NCBI GenBank assembly: GCA_027627225.1
Contig: JAPFQT010000154.1
Location: 373,001-437,000 of the forward strand
Length of the DNA: 64,000 bases
Direction of reading: 5' to 3'
Origin: Congeria kusceri
Taxonomy: Eukaryota; Mollusca; Bivalvia; Myida; Dreissenidae
Shown here: positions 45,384 through 56,282 of the stretch, one piece after another
Layout: every line of letters starts with the position of its first letter
How positions within the stretch are numbered: the first letter of the stretch is position 1
Made by a program: the position numbers and the translations under genes
Notes under the pieces: generated by a model
Databases searched by the model: none
Told to the model about the DNA's origin: nothing
Seen by the model: only the letters and a program-made list of their open reading frames with translations

Positions 45384-46575
45384 AATCGACTTAAAGACGT
45401 TCGCAACAACAAAAAAATTAATGGGTAAATTTCTCCTTTTGCTTCATTTTTTCATTTCTAATGCCCATTCAAAATAAATATTTTTAATAGTAAAAGTTCA
45501 TAAAGCATATGTAATAATCAAAAACACACTATGCAATGTATTTCCAACAAATTTAGTTCAGAAATGATCCATTAAATATCTTCATTCTATTGATACGTTG
45601 TTTATGTCTGTTAACACGAAACAGGAAAAAGGCTACACAGGTACCCTATATGAAATCCAATATTCCCCAAACAAGTTCGGTTAGCCATTCTGTTTATTAA
45701 TGTTTTGGTGTAAATATACATTGGTGCATGTCCGTGAGAAAGTTTAAGAAAATCTGTCGTTTGGAACAAAATATGCATTTGATAAAAATGAAGTTTCAGA
45801 AAGCATTATTAGTTCCCATTTGACACACTTAAATGTTCAGTCAAATTCATTATTAAAGCAGTAAATGTAGGTAAAACGTTTTTATTATCAACATACACAT
45901 GTATATTGCCAAACAAAGCTTGTACAAACATATCAGTTGAAAGAACCATAGCCTTGTTTGAAATATAGCTATCCTATATACTTAAAACATTGACAAACAT
46001 CCAAACTGAAAAAGGGGCTTCGACAGTTACCGTATGCAAAACCCAATATTTCCGGAACAAGGCCGGTGACCCCTATTTTTTAAGACTGTTTTAGTTTCAG
46101 TATACAATGACGCATGTATGTGGGATCTTTCAACAAAATCTGTCGTTTGGAACAAAAGATATTCGTATATTTGATAAATTTTTTGATGTTTTCACGGGCA
46201 AATTTAATGCAAAATTCTCCTGGTTAAGCGTACATTACAAGTAATTTGGTAAATGATAACTGTAGATAAAGCGCGTTTTATCATTAAACTGCACTTGTAT
46301 ATTACCAAACGAAACATATGCATTTAAAAATCTCAATCTTTCTTTGGATATAAACGCTTTATATAATTCAACATTCTAAGTAACACAAACTGAACAAAGG
46401 CTTCGACAGGTACCGTATTTAAAATTCAATATTTCCGGAAAAGGGCCGGTGACCCCTATTTTTTAAGACTGTTTTAGTTTAGGATACATTGATGTATGTT
46501 TGTGCCAAGTTTTAAGAAAATCTGTCGTTGGAAGAAAAACTGAAGGAAATTGTTGCGAACGTCTTTAACTCGATT
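45384..46575. mobile_element. 1.2-kb TIR element with three ~370-bp internal repeats
   Basis: AATCGACTTAAAGACGTTCG is mirrored by CGAACGTCTTTAACTCGATT. Inside, a block with ATGAAATCCAATATTCC, GGCCGGTGACCCCTATTTTT and AAAATCTGTCGTTTGGAA recurs around 45640, 46020 and 46420, the last two copies being closer to each other. No coding content. It lies in FMO intron 2, about 360 bp from the previous element. Confidence 0.8.
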
Positions 46576-46671
46576 CAAATACGGAAATTAATATATTCAT
46601 CATAACGGATTTGTTATATATTCATACAAAAATGTAATTGTCAGGTTAACGTGTACGAGCTATATACCTAC

Positions 46672-46845
46672 TTCTACATTGAGTTGTATGTACGGCTTCA
46701 GACGGAAGGTATCCGTATACATGTGCAGGTACTTGTCCACCAGGGTGTTGTGCATGTAGATGGGGAACTCGGCAGGCACGGGGAAGTCGCTGAATGACAT
46801 CATCTCCTTCGACGTGTTCACCACTGTGGACTTCATCACGCATGC
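46672..46845 (-). CDS. FMO exon 2
   Basis: 174 bp, phase 0-0, acceptor tatttcag, donor GAA|GTAGGT. It encodes ACVMKSTVVNTSKEMMSFSD and FPVPAEFPIYMHNTLVDKYL, then HMYTDTFRLKPYIQLNVE. NTSKEM is a family hallmark, with an Asn implicated in catalysis. The choice of GAA|GTAGGT over the alternative one codon on is set by the fit to exon 3 (N-V-E-V-L-S-V). Confidence 0.93.
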
Positions 46846-47350
46846 CTGAAATAAAAATGACGTTATTGCGCATGCATGAAACAATATGACTTCATTGCGC
46901 ATGTCTCAAACAACATGACATAATTACGTTTGTCTGAAACATTATGAAACATTATGGGGTCATTACGTATGCCTGAAATAATAGTATGCATGCCTGCAAT
47001 AAATTAACGCTATTGTGCATGCCTTATACAATATAACGTCAATACATGTGCCTGAAAACTGATAGGCTTTTTAGCCTATACATAATCATTACCTGAAACT
47101 ATATTGAATTCATGATGGATGCAGGCCTAAAATAATACAGACTTCAATGCGCATACTTGAAACCATAGAGACTTCATTACGAATGCTTGAAAGCATAATA
47201 ATAGACTTCTTTACGCATGTTTGAAACCATGTAAACTTCATTAGGCATGCATAAAACAACATAGACTTCATTACGCATGCTTGGAATCCTGCATAATTAA
47301 TTGCGAATGCCTGAAATAATATAGACTTTAGTATGCATGCATGCTAGAAA
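46833..47350. repeat. degenerate minisatellite seeded at the FMO exon 2 acceptor
   Basis: Units of roughly 30-40 bp repeat gacttcattgcgcatgcctgaaacaatat about a dozen times into the intron. The first unit is the exon boundary itself: gacttcatcacgcatgcctgaaat is the reverse complement of ATTTCAG|GCATGCGTGATGAA plus GTC. Copies therefore carry both exon start and acceptor. Confidence 0.75.
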
Positions 47351-47381
47351 CAACATCATAACATGTGTCCACAATATAATA

Positions 47382-47466
47382 CGCAATCCGGTTAGTGCCA
47401 TATGCAATATCGTGCCTCTTATGGTGAGGGCGTGACACGAGAATTGCGAGTCTCCCTTCGTGTTTT
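47382..47466. mobile_element. fragment of the foldback element left end
   Basis: CGCAATCCGGTTAGTGCCAT, then ATGCAATATCGTGCCTCTTA, then GGGCGTGACACGAGAATTGC match the outer arm of 29809-31454. The rest is absent. Confidence 0.7.
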
Positions 47467-48175
47467 AATTTTTCTGACACGAAAACCGTTCGTAACCTGC
47501 GTTTACGTAAAACATTTCAGAATTTATTTTCAGAATTTATTGTACACATGTAAATATAGGCCTCCGGCCCAGAATATAACATATACAACAGTTACAATAC
47601 ATATTGAAATATACCACATTGTGCTCATAATAGTCATAAAATTTAAATATCTGGCACAGAATACCATGTATTTATCCGGCACATAATCCAACATCTATTA
47701 CATACATTATGGTTTCAAATCAATTCAGATATGCCAATGTGTTTTCATTCTGGTAAAACAATTTAAATGTCGGACCCAGAATACAACATAAGCAGTTTCC
47801 TATCAATTCCGATAGTTCTGTTTTCATAAAGAGCAATATAAAATTGTATCGTTCCGATATAGAGTACAGCATAATTATAACAGTGCAATGAATACAATTC
47901 AAAGAGGCCAATGTGTCACTTCATAGACATCTATTATGCATAGATTGAGATATTTAGTAAAACAATACATTTGCAATCAAAATACACTACTGTGGTTTTG
48001 TAATGACTATACGATGCATGTATGAGGCCCTGAATACAATATATAACCATTTCAATACAGTTCAAATAAGCCACTTTTTTATGATGACAATGCAGTTATC
48101 TATTTTAAATAGCGTTCATTAGTTTCCAAACATAGAATGTTAATTGTTTTATAATAAAAATATCAGTGCTACTCA

Positions 48176-48953
48176 TCAACACGTTAAAAGACATTTGGTT
48201 TCTCTGACCACTATACCAGTTATATAGGTAACTGTTTCGTAGATCATTATACTGAGGGCAATCAAAGAAAATATATTTATATCACCCACATCTTGGGCCA
48301 CCCAACCAAAACCAAAACCAAATTTGAACAAAAGATCCTTGACACACGTTGCCCAATTTTTCCTACCAATGTCATCCAAAGACTTCAGCATTTGTAACAA
48401 TTAACTGGATATCTATGATTCGGCATTTGTAATAGATGACACCAATATGTTATACATTTTAAATAATATACGTAGCAAAGTGGCATTCTACCACACTCTC
48501 CTAACACCATGCTATTATTAACTGTAGAATTAACACCAATAAAGTATTTGCAAAATTCAACGTGTGACCTTTCAATTATTTCACAGTAATCATAACCCCA
48601 TATTCTGGCTCCGACTGTAAGTATAGGCATGACCATAAAGTTTAAAAATGTCAGAATGTGTAAATTATCCAAAGGGACCTTGGAATTGTTGTATAGAAAA
48701 ATTGCTTTGCGTGCTTGTGCCACCCACTTAGTTTCAGCAGTTGTCCACGATAACTCAGGAGTAAATAACAGACCCATGTATTTATATACTGCCACTACTT
48801 TAACCTGTTGACCATTTAAAAACCATTTATCATAGTTATGTAAAGGGCCACCATTTCGAAATACAATAATTTCTGTTTTGTTCAAATTCACTTGCATACC
48901 AGTATCTTCACAAAAGTGTGATACAGCGTTTAGCTGTAATTGAAGGTTACATG
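48176..48953 (-). pseudogene. non-LTR retrotransposon RT relic (C-terminal part)
   Basis: The minus strand from about 48953 reads LNAVSHFCEDTGMQVNLNKT, then EIIVFRNGG, YKYMGLLFTPELSWT and VLGECGRMPLCYVYYLK, then after a 1-nt frameshift near 48390 continues MLKSLDDIGRKNWATCVKDL. These are the thumb and post-RT landmarks of jockey/RTE-like elements. The catalytic YADD block is upstream of the break and absent, so it is 5'-truncated. It lies in FMO intron 1, same strand. The flanks (47470-48170 and 48960-49600) show nothing else. Confidence 0.75.
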
Positions 48954-49624
48954 CCGGCCCAAGAGAATCACTACGAACGTTTGAAGTTTAAAAGTCATCG
49001 TAATTAAATTACGGTTACATAGCCGTTGTGAGCAAAAGCCAAATCGGTCTATATAATAACTGTACATCGACACCATGCGTATATAGTCATTATATAAATA
49101 CAAGGCATATGCATATTTACTATTACAGATTACTCTATATCGAGCTTGCAGAATATACATTGTAACTTTGGATGGACGAATGCTATTTATATACTACAAT
49201 GTACATGTATTATGCCTACATCAGGAACTTACTGCCGAAACCAGAAACTAAAGTCTTGCTGTCGATACCAGAAACTTTCTTCCAATGTTGGAAACCTACT
49301 GCCAATATTCAATTGCTTGAGGTAATGGAGGTAAAAAGTACGTTTATTATAAATGGCTATCAAAACCTGTATAGGGCGTTTTCTGATTTATATCTATGTT
49401 AGCATCGCCAGTAGCCAAAATAGCCATTGGCTACTAAAATGTTGTAAACGTATTTGAAAATGAGGTATAGGTACTTCCACATATTCTGGGGAAATTATTT
49501 CAAAATGACAGGTATTTTTGCTAATTTGAAAACTTGTGTTCTTAATTTTCATTTTTTGGCACTTACCTAGTCATATGCAGTTTAAAATTTAACTTCTATA
49601 GGTAGTTTTTAAGAGTTTACCAAC

Positions 49625-49780
49625 CTGCCCGTCCTCCACCTCTTCGGTGTAGTGCCACAGTCCGCCGATGTACCCGGCCTTCTCAAAACACATAGGTTCG
49701 AGCCCTTCGTCCAGGCAGCACTTGACTGCAGTCAGGCCGCTAACACCCGCTCCTATCACAGCCACGCGCTTGCTGGGCAT
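49625..49780 (-). CDS. FMO exon 1 with start codon
   Basis: 156 bp from ATG (49778-49780) to donor CAG|GTTGGT, phase 0. It encodes [20 protein letters not shown] with the FAD-binding GxGxxG, then [20 protein letters not shown]. The donor is weak (GTTGGT) but is the only one that joins exon 2 to give the family sequence D-G-Q-A-C-V-M-K. The start is set by the short FMO N-terminus before the Rossmann motif. Confidence 0.93.
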
Positions 49781-50125
49781 TCGTGTTAGTTACAGCACCT
49801 TAGAAACACAAGCATTATTAGTTAAATCACCTTAATAACACTTACAAGCCCACGAATTACGTTCTTTAAACGTTGCTAATACATAATATGTATTAGCAAC
49901 TATTATTAGCAAATATTATTAACCAAAAACCTATAGAAAACAAAGTACTTAACTGTGTACACAAACACTACTTAGTAGTACTTCACTGCAAAACTCGAAA
50001 TTCAGCATGAATAGTTCATTCTTGCCGGTTAAATTACTTCCACATTTTATTCATTATTATTTGCTCTTGTTTCGCAAGAGTTAATTTTAATCGTCCTCAC
50101 AGTCACTGTTTTATAATATAACTAT

Positions 50126-50387
50126 GTGGCGCGTCGTGAGAAAACCGGCCTTAATGCATGTGCGTAAAGTTTCGTCACGGATTAGCCTGTGCAGTCCGCA
50201 CAGGCTAATCCAGGACGGCACTTTCCGCCTAAAGTGGATTTATGTTTAGAAGAGACGTCCTTGAAACAGAAAATACCATAAAAGCGGAAAGTGCCGTCCT
50301 TGATTAGCCTGTGCGGGCTGCACAGGCTAATCCGGGACGACACTTTACGCACATGCATTAAGTCCGGTTTTCCCACGACGCGGCTCC
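50126..50387. mobile_element. GGCGTGTCGTGGG palindromic MITE, divergent subfamily copy 2
   Basis: GTGGCGCGTCGTGAGAAAACC and GGTTTTCCCACGACGCGGCTC are inverted ends, with CTAT on both outer sides. The core is nearly identical to 36250-36510. It lies about 350 bp upstream of the FMO start codon. Confidence 0.85.
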
Positions 50388-50732
50388 TATGTACCCACTA
50401 TCTGTAGTACAATTCCAGTTTATGTATGCCACAAAATTCGCATCTTCATTTCTGAATTACAGTATTAGGTACAATGAGTACACCAATCAGGCCTAGTAAA
50501 ATCGTAATATATGCACGTTGGGCACTAAGGACATGTCAAAGCATACGTATTAGCATATAGGTCACATTTAAGTACGTCCATAAATAGATCATCGCGTATC
50601 ACAATCGGTTAGCGACGATGGTATCCCTGCGATGTATGTTCCCGAATGTGGCCATTATGTAAAGAATTCACCTGCTCTATGTGAAGTCCGTGTAAAGTTA
50701 CAGATTTAATAGTGAAATTGTATCAACCCTTC

Positions 50733-51066
50733 ATGCGCGTAGCTGCCTGTGCGAGAGTACGCGGCTGAATCCACATGGTTTTGACCAAAAATCGTTATAT
50801 TCCAAATAACCCTTAAATTGTACAGTTCGCTGGCAAGAATGCCAGAAAATTAGGCTTCTGTTAATCGCGGGGCTTGTATTTGTTTGATGTTTCAGCTCCA
50901 TTTCTGAGTAAAATGTTAAAATTAAAGTTGTTGTTTTTATAAGTTATCCTAAAAATGTAGATATTAAGTACATAATAACGCATCTTATAATGCTAAAATA
51001 GGAGTGGCTGCATACCCGAAACAATATTATGAATGCTCATGAATATTGGGCTAGCTACGCCCCTGG
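50733..51066. mobile_element. possible hAT-like MITE
   Basis: The right end GGGCTAGCTACGCCCCTGGC has the hAT-type CCAGGGGCGTAGCTAG inverse. The only left partner I see is a weaker GCGCGTAGCTGCC near 50735. The boundaries are uncertain. Confidence 0.3.
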
Positions 51067-52429
51067 CCTTGAAAATACAATATGGGAAACTCCAGCTGCA
51101 TCAGAGGGAGAGAACCCCTATTAAAGCAGCAGTCCAGAAATATGCGAATACAGATAACACTTTGCAGAAATCCTTTCTAATGGACGTCGTAATCAAATAG
51201 AAATCCAAACCCTGACAGCGTAGAAAGACGTTTGGCGACAAACGAAACTAAAAGCATGTGAATTATGAGTACATTTTTGCTAAAAGGAAACATTTGTTTG
51301 AATAAAGTTCCATTTCCCACCTTTAAACTTTATAATATGGCTTCTTATTCAATAGTATACGACATCATATGAAAACTAATTTGTAAGTAACGAAAACATA
51401 TTTTGTTCGAGCTAATTATCTTATGCAAACGGAATTATATACATGCCAGTTAACAGGTCAATCTGCAATGGCCAAAATAACCGCTGAAGCGTAGTAGCTA
51501 GGCGCACTGATTGTTAGTGTTTCTTAGCCAAAGATCTAATGTTTATTTATAGATCTACTGAGTCCAAATAGATCATACGAAGCAAGCTCTTTATTGTCCA
51601 TAGTACAGTTTAAAATTAATAAATTGCAGCAATTTGTTGTCAAAATATTCAGAATGAGAACTGGTAACAAGAAAAAACAAACGAGTCAAAAATAACCAAT
51701 ATAGAGCATTAATTTGGTGATCTTATTCCAGGACACTCCAGTAAATATTTCGGTTACATACAAGAAAATAGCAAAAGTGGTGGTGTCATTAGCTTTAAGT
51801 TATTTTTTTTAATAAATTGACATTTTACAAACGTAATTGTAATAAATCACATGATATACACATTATAAAACATATTACATACATTATCTTAAATAATTAA
51901 AATGTAAGAAAACGGTTGTGAATTTTTTCTGTTTTGATGAAGAACCCTTTGTGGTTTCGATTTACTGACTAATAGCCTGCAAAGAAAAGAAGTCGTTTTC
52001 CGCGATACCTGTTTTGGAAATTACCCTCTCAAAAGACCGTTGGCTTCCGCCAACAAGCTAAAAACGCATAGAAAATTTGAAATCGGCAAAATAATAACGT
52101 TTTGGTAACTTTTTATCTTAAAATTATCTGTATGCGATAGCTGGTGATACCTTTGGAGTAAATCAGCATACATGTACGTCAGTCGTCATTTACGTTTATT
52201 AGAAATAATGCCAATTTAAGATGTATTGAATTATTTCTACGGACTGCGACTTTAACATAAGATGGTCATTTATTTAAGGCAATTGACCAACTGTCAATAC
52301 TACACAACACAAAACAATACAATACAGAAACGAAACAAACACACATAAAAACACAACTCATGCAACTAAAATTGTATGATTAAAATTGTCTGATTAAAAT
52401 TGTATGATTAAAATTGGACCGCCTTAGAA
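51067..52429. other. upstream of FMO, no gene recognised
   Basis: Phrases near 51215-51310 (GACAGCGTAGAAAGACG, TTTGGCGACAAACGAAACTA) and near 51955-51990 (CGATTTACTGACTAATAGCC) recur in the same order at about 53005-53100 and 53845-53870, indicating an old local duplication. No convincing ORF. Confidence 0.45.
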
Positions 52430-52566
52430 AGATTACTGTAATGCAATGCACTTTGGTTTAACCGGTTCAAAGGCTTGTCGCACGTCACACATGGCCCAGA
52501 TTACTGTAATGCAATGCACGTTGGTTTAACCGGTTCAAAGGCTCGTCGCACGTCACACCTGGCCCA
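52430..52566. repeat. 68-bp tandem duplication
   Basis: GATTACTGTAATGCAATGCA through CACGTCACACATGGCCCA occurs twice, starting at 52431 and 52499, with three mismatches. Confidence 0.9.
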
Positions 52567-52569
52567 GAT

Positions 52570-54058
52570 TATTAACAGTACACATAAATGTAAATAAAAA
52601 ATAACCCTATAGCATTGCTTTTCAAATTAAATGGTGATAAAAGGCACTACAGCATTACTTAAATTAATCAAATTTCAATTAAATTACTCAACGGTTGAAC
52701 ATTAACAATAGCAACAGAGCTGCAACTCTCTGACTCTGAGACACGACAAAATGGAGTAAAACAGTAGCAGCTACATCCCAGCTTGTTCATAACATGTTAA
52801 GACCTAGCTTCATATAGTAAATATTCCAGATCATTGTCATCGCATTTCAGGAAAATTGCCGCAATACATGGTGTAAAAGCCCACATTCCATTTCGTCTAA
52901 AAAAAATTCTGTCGTTCTTAAATGAGATATGTTGCGCATGCGCAAAGCAGTTTTTGTTGCGAATGCTTTCCGGCAAAGCAGAAGTTTTTACTCTGAGTGA
53001 AAAAATCGACAGCGTCGAAAGACAGTTGGCGAGAAAAGAAACTACACGCAAATGAATTGTGAAAGTATTTTTACCATAAGGAACATTTATTGAAGTAAGT
53101 CACCTCTCTGTTATATAACTTCTACAAAACAAATCTTGAACCTCATAACTATACACTCTACTTGAAATAAAGTGATATAAGCTGGTATTTGACCTAATTG
53201 AAGATGGAGATCCAGGCCACTGGCTTTTGCAAATTAAAACTTATATAGCGCGCGTCTAATTCAATGCTGTGTACCTACGACATTCTCTTTTTTGTTATTC
53301 GTGCAAAACCATTAAATGTAAAACCATTAAAAAACAGAGTTATATGCATACAAGTAAATCTACAACGGGTAAAAATAGTCGATGAATCGTATAAGTTCAA
53401 ACAAATGTTAAGTGCTTTTTATCACAAGCGCTATGCTCGGTAAATAATAATTTAATTAAAAATAAGTTAAATTAGTAAAATACATTCAAAACTCTCTTTA
53501 GAAGCGCATGGCTTTTCCACAATTATTATGCTTACGTCAAACATATATAGCAATAGTCAATCGAGTGGTTACAATTGCTCAGCTGGTTGTACTGAGTCAA
53601 TACGCTATTGTTAAACTTACGCAGTATGATGTAATACGCATTTAACGAGTAAACATCACAAACAGATATGCTATCATACCTATGTGGATAGACAGAAGAT
53701 GAATTCATTTGTAGATGCGGACTAAATGGATTATTATTATTGTTTATTAGCGTTTTAAGTCGGATCTATTTCGTGTCACCTATTCAAGGAAAGTAGCATC
53801 GATAACAGGAAGCCTCACTGCTCAGCGAGCAAAGCGCTGTAATTTATCGATTTACTGACTCGTAGCCTGCTGAGTAAAAAAAGTAGTTCCCCAAGATCGA
53901 TTTCTGAATACAACTACTAAATCCTGTTGGCTTGCCTCAAGAGTCTAAATATACAAAAGTATTAGTACAAACGTAGTTTGTACATGTTTATGGTAGAGAA
54001 AAAAAGAGCGTAGCTCTTCGAAAGGCAAGCAACCTGCAAAAAAGCAGAGTGAGTCCAC
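52570..54058. other. duplicated region upstream of FMO, no intact gene
   Basis: 52795-52890 (AAGACCTAGCTTCATATAGT, then ATCGCATTTCAGGAAAATTG) matches 54825-54890. 53005-53100 and 53845-53870 match 51.2 and 52.0 kb. The 73-84-aa ORFs at 52.8-53.05 kb fall in this repeated material and have no family motif. Confidence 0.45.
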
Positions 54059-54166
54059 GGATGATTTCTCGAAACATTTGGGTTTGAGCCCTTCGTCCAG
54101 GAAGCACTTTATTGCAGGCAGGCCGCTCACACCCGCGCCTATGACTGCCACGCGCTTGTTTGACAT
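54059..54166 (-). pseudogene. truncated duplicate of FMO exon 1
   Basis: ATG at 54164-54166 opens [20 protein letters not shown], then [14 protein letters not shown], closely matching the first 35 residues of FMO exon 1. It then diverges (SSVDSLCFF) before the I-G-G-L-W block and runs to a stop without a donor in the right place. The 5' flank also matches (GTTAGTTA, CACTGACAAGCCCACGTATT at 54.2 kb against 49.8 kb). It is a partial duplication that includes the promoter region and is not a working gene on its own. Confidence 0.8.
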
Positions 54167-54603
54167 TATCGTTAGTTATAGAAACTTATAAACACAAACC
54201 TCATTAGTTACAACACCTCAGAAACACTGACAAGCCCACGTATTACTTTCTTTAAACATTGCGTATGCATATTAACCCAAAACTGTTCGCTGCAAAAGTC
54301 CAAATTCAGCATGAATAGTTATTTCTTTGTCAGTTGCAATATTTCCACATTTTATACATTATATTTTAGTTTCACAAGAATTAATCAATTTAATAGTATT
54401 TTGATGCATCGCAGTCGCTGGTAAAATATAATTATGAACCCACTATCAATTCCAGTTTATGTATGCCACACCATTCGTATCTTTACTTCTGAATTAGATT
54501 ATAAGTTGCAATGCATACACCATTAAGTACGTCCATAAATATATCGTCACGTATCACAATCGGAAAGAGACGATGGTATCCCTGCGATAACTGTACCCGG
54601 ACC

Positions 54604-54830
54604 GGGCCCGGTTAGCTCAGTTGGTAGAGCGCTGGACTGTCAATCCGGGGATCATGAGTTCGAACCCAAGCCCGGCCACGTAACTTGTGTGGGGATTGGT
54701 CATGAAAATTATTTCTGCGGCCATTCTCCCCCTACCTTTAATTCAAGTAGGGCAGTTGTCAGTTACTGGCATAAGTATGTGCATTTAGTACGATTAAATG
54801 GAACTGAATCCTGCTTGTTCAAGACCTAGC
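54604..54830 (+). mobile_element. tRNA-derived SINE, family B copy 3
   Basis: GGGCCCGGTTAGCTCAGTTG (A box) and GAGTTCGAACCC (B box) form a full tRNA-like head with a CTGTCAA anticodon loop (Asp-like). The body GGGCAGTTGTCAGTTACTGG and CATAAGTATGTGCA follow. It is the best-preserved copy in the window. The surrounding element rules out a tRNA gene. Confidence 0.85.
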
Positions 54831-54997
54831 GTCATATAAATATTCAAGATCATCGAAATCGCATTTCAGGAAAGAGCCGTAATACATGGTATAAAAAGGC
54901 CAGATTGTATAGCTTGGTTGTAACATTGGTAAACATAATACATGAATTGTTTAATAATAAACAGAAATAAGGGTTAATACTCCAAGCAGAAAACAAA

Positions 54998-56132
54998 ACA
55001 AGAGGGCCATAATGGAACAAACGGCTCATCTGAGCACTGGCAAAGATGAAAGCGCTACTGTTGTGACAGTCTTAACAAATAATAGAATGTATGTCATAAT
55101 GTCCTTAAATAATAAGGTGATTAACTTTCCTACATGTATTTCTTTAGCTTCTTGGCTTGTCGGGAATCTTTTCTGTTACATGGTATACAACTTTTCGCAG
55201 ACACTTTTGGAGGAGCAGTGTTAACGCTGCAGTATCTGAACAATAGTGGCGACGGCTCTGCACAAAGGTCATGTCATGCTTGCCGGCTTGTTCCAAAGAG
55301 TGGAGTGTATTGCCATTTACCCTTTCTGTAATCGAATTTGCCTAAGATCTTATGGTCATAGACATAGTGTGCAAGTTTGGTCCAGAATGGGTAAAAATGA
55401 AGTCCCAACTGCATAATATTGTGTTCCAGTATGTTGCATAAAGTCCAATTTTGCATTTATTTTAATGAATGCAAATTAAAGGACAATAACTCTAGTGCTT
55501 GTGGCCTGATCTGCCCCAGTTGCTGCTTCTGCTCAGACCTTGTTGTCATACAAAACCTGGTGAAGTTTGATCCAGACGAAACTGAAATCTCTGTGCAGGA
55601 AAAGGGCATTTTTTGCATTTTTCCACAAACAAAGGGCCATAACTTTGTGAATGGACAAATCTGGCCCATTTCGGTTTCTGCTGAGATCTTATGGCCACAC
55701 ACACACAGAATGTGTGATCAAGATTGGTATAAAAGCTAACTTTTAATCGAGGAAACGGGTATTTTGGGCCTATTTTTTCACACAAAAAGGGCCATAACTC
55801 CGGTGATTATGGTCCAAGTCGGGCCAAAATTGGAAAAAGAATTAGGTGACAAACCAGGCAATTTTAACAATTTTTTCCCAGAATCAACGGACCATAACTC
55901 CGGTGTTTATGTCCAAACCTTGCCCATCTTAGGCTTTTACAGAAACACAAACTGTGAAAGTTAGGTAAAGATTGGATAATAAATGTGATGTTTGTATTTT
56001 TCCCTCAAAAAGGGACAAAACCTCTATGGTTCCTGCTCCAATTGACCCAAAATCGATAACAGCCGATATGTTATGGTCATACACAAAGTGTGGAAGTTAC
56101 GTTAAGACTGATTCGTGCTCAGGTGAGCTAAA
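54998..56132. mobile_element. bivalve dispersed repeat with GGGCCATAACTC units
   Basis: It starts AACAAGAGGGCCATAATGGA and CTCATCTGAGCAC, and ends TCGTGCTCAGGTGAGCTAAA, so the two ends are partly inverted. Inside, the phrases GGGCCATAACT and TTATGGTCATACACAAAGTG recur at roughly 100-200-bp spacing. I recall this as a very common non-coding repeat in bivalve genomes. ORFs on both strands are artefacts of it. Confidence 0.7.
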
Positions 56133-56282
56133 ATCTGTTTAATTCAGCAGAACGAGAAACAGTATAACATAAATTGTTTTATGTTTTTGTGTCGTAAACA
56201 GTGAATCACATTATTTATTACGCAGAATGCGCTTAGTTGCGTTTACTATAACTGGATTTAATTTACTTTTAATGACCGTGCC

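Larger units (their letters stand above)
36988..49780 (-). other. flavin-containing monooxygenase gene, complete six-exon span
   Basis: Six minus-strand exons (49780-49625, 46845-46672, 43186-42896, 42106-41552, 41325-41160, 37250-36988) join in phases 0, 0, 0, 0 and 1 into one 534-residue frame, the usual FMO length. FMOs use NADPH, FAD and oxygen to oxygenate soft N, S or Se nucleophiles at the endoplasmic reticulum. Landmarks: FAD site GAGVSG (10-15), NTSKEMMSFSDFP (62-74), FMO signature F-K-G-Q-V-V-H-x3-Y (164-174), NADPH site GIGNSG (189-194), ATGY (326-329) and a C-terminal hydrophobic anchor (about 514-534). Introns hold an RT relic, two TIR elements, a MITE and an L2-type LINE relic. 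I cannot tell from sequence alone which vertebrate FMO is closest. Confidence 0.93.

Noticed and set aside
54604..54680. tRNA gene (Asp-like anticodon)
   Set aside because: The tRNA-like head is followed by the SINE body found at 10.7 and 28.5 kb, and the acceptor stem is imperfect.
55274..55964. ORFs on both strands in the 55-56 kb region
   Set aside because: They follow the GGGCCATAACTC dispersed repeat and show no domain.
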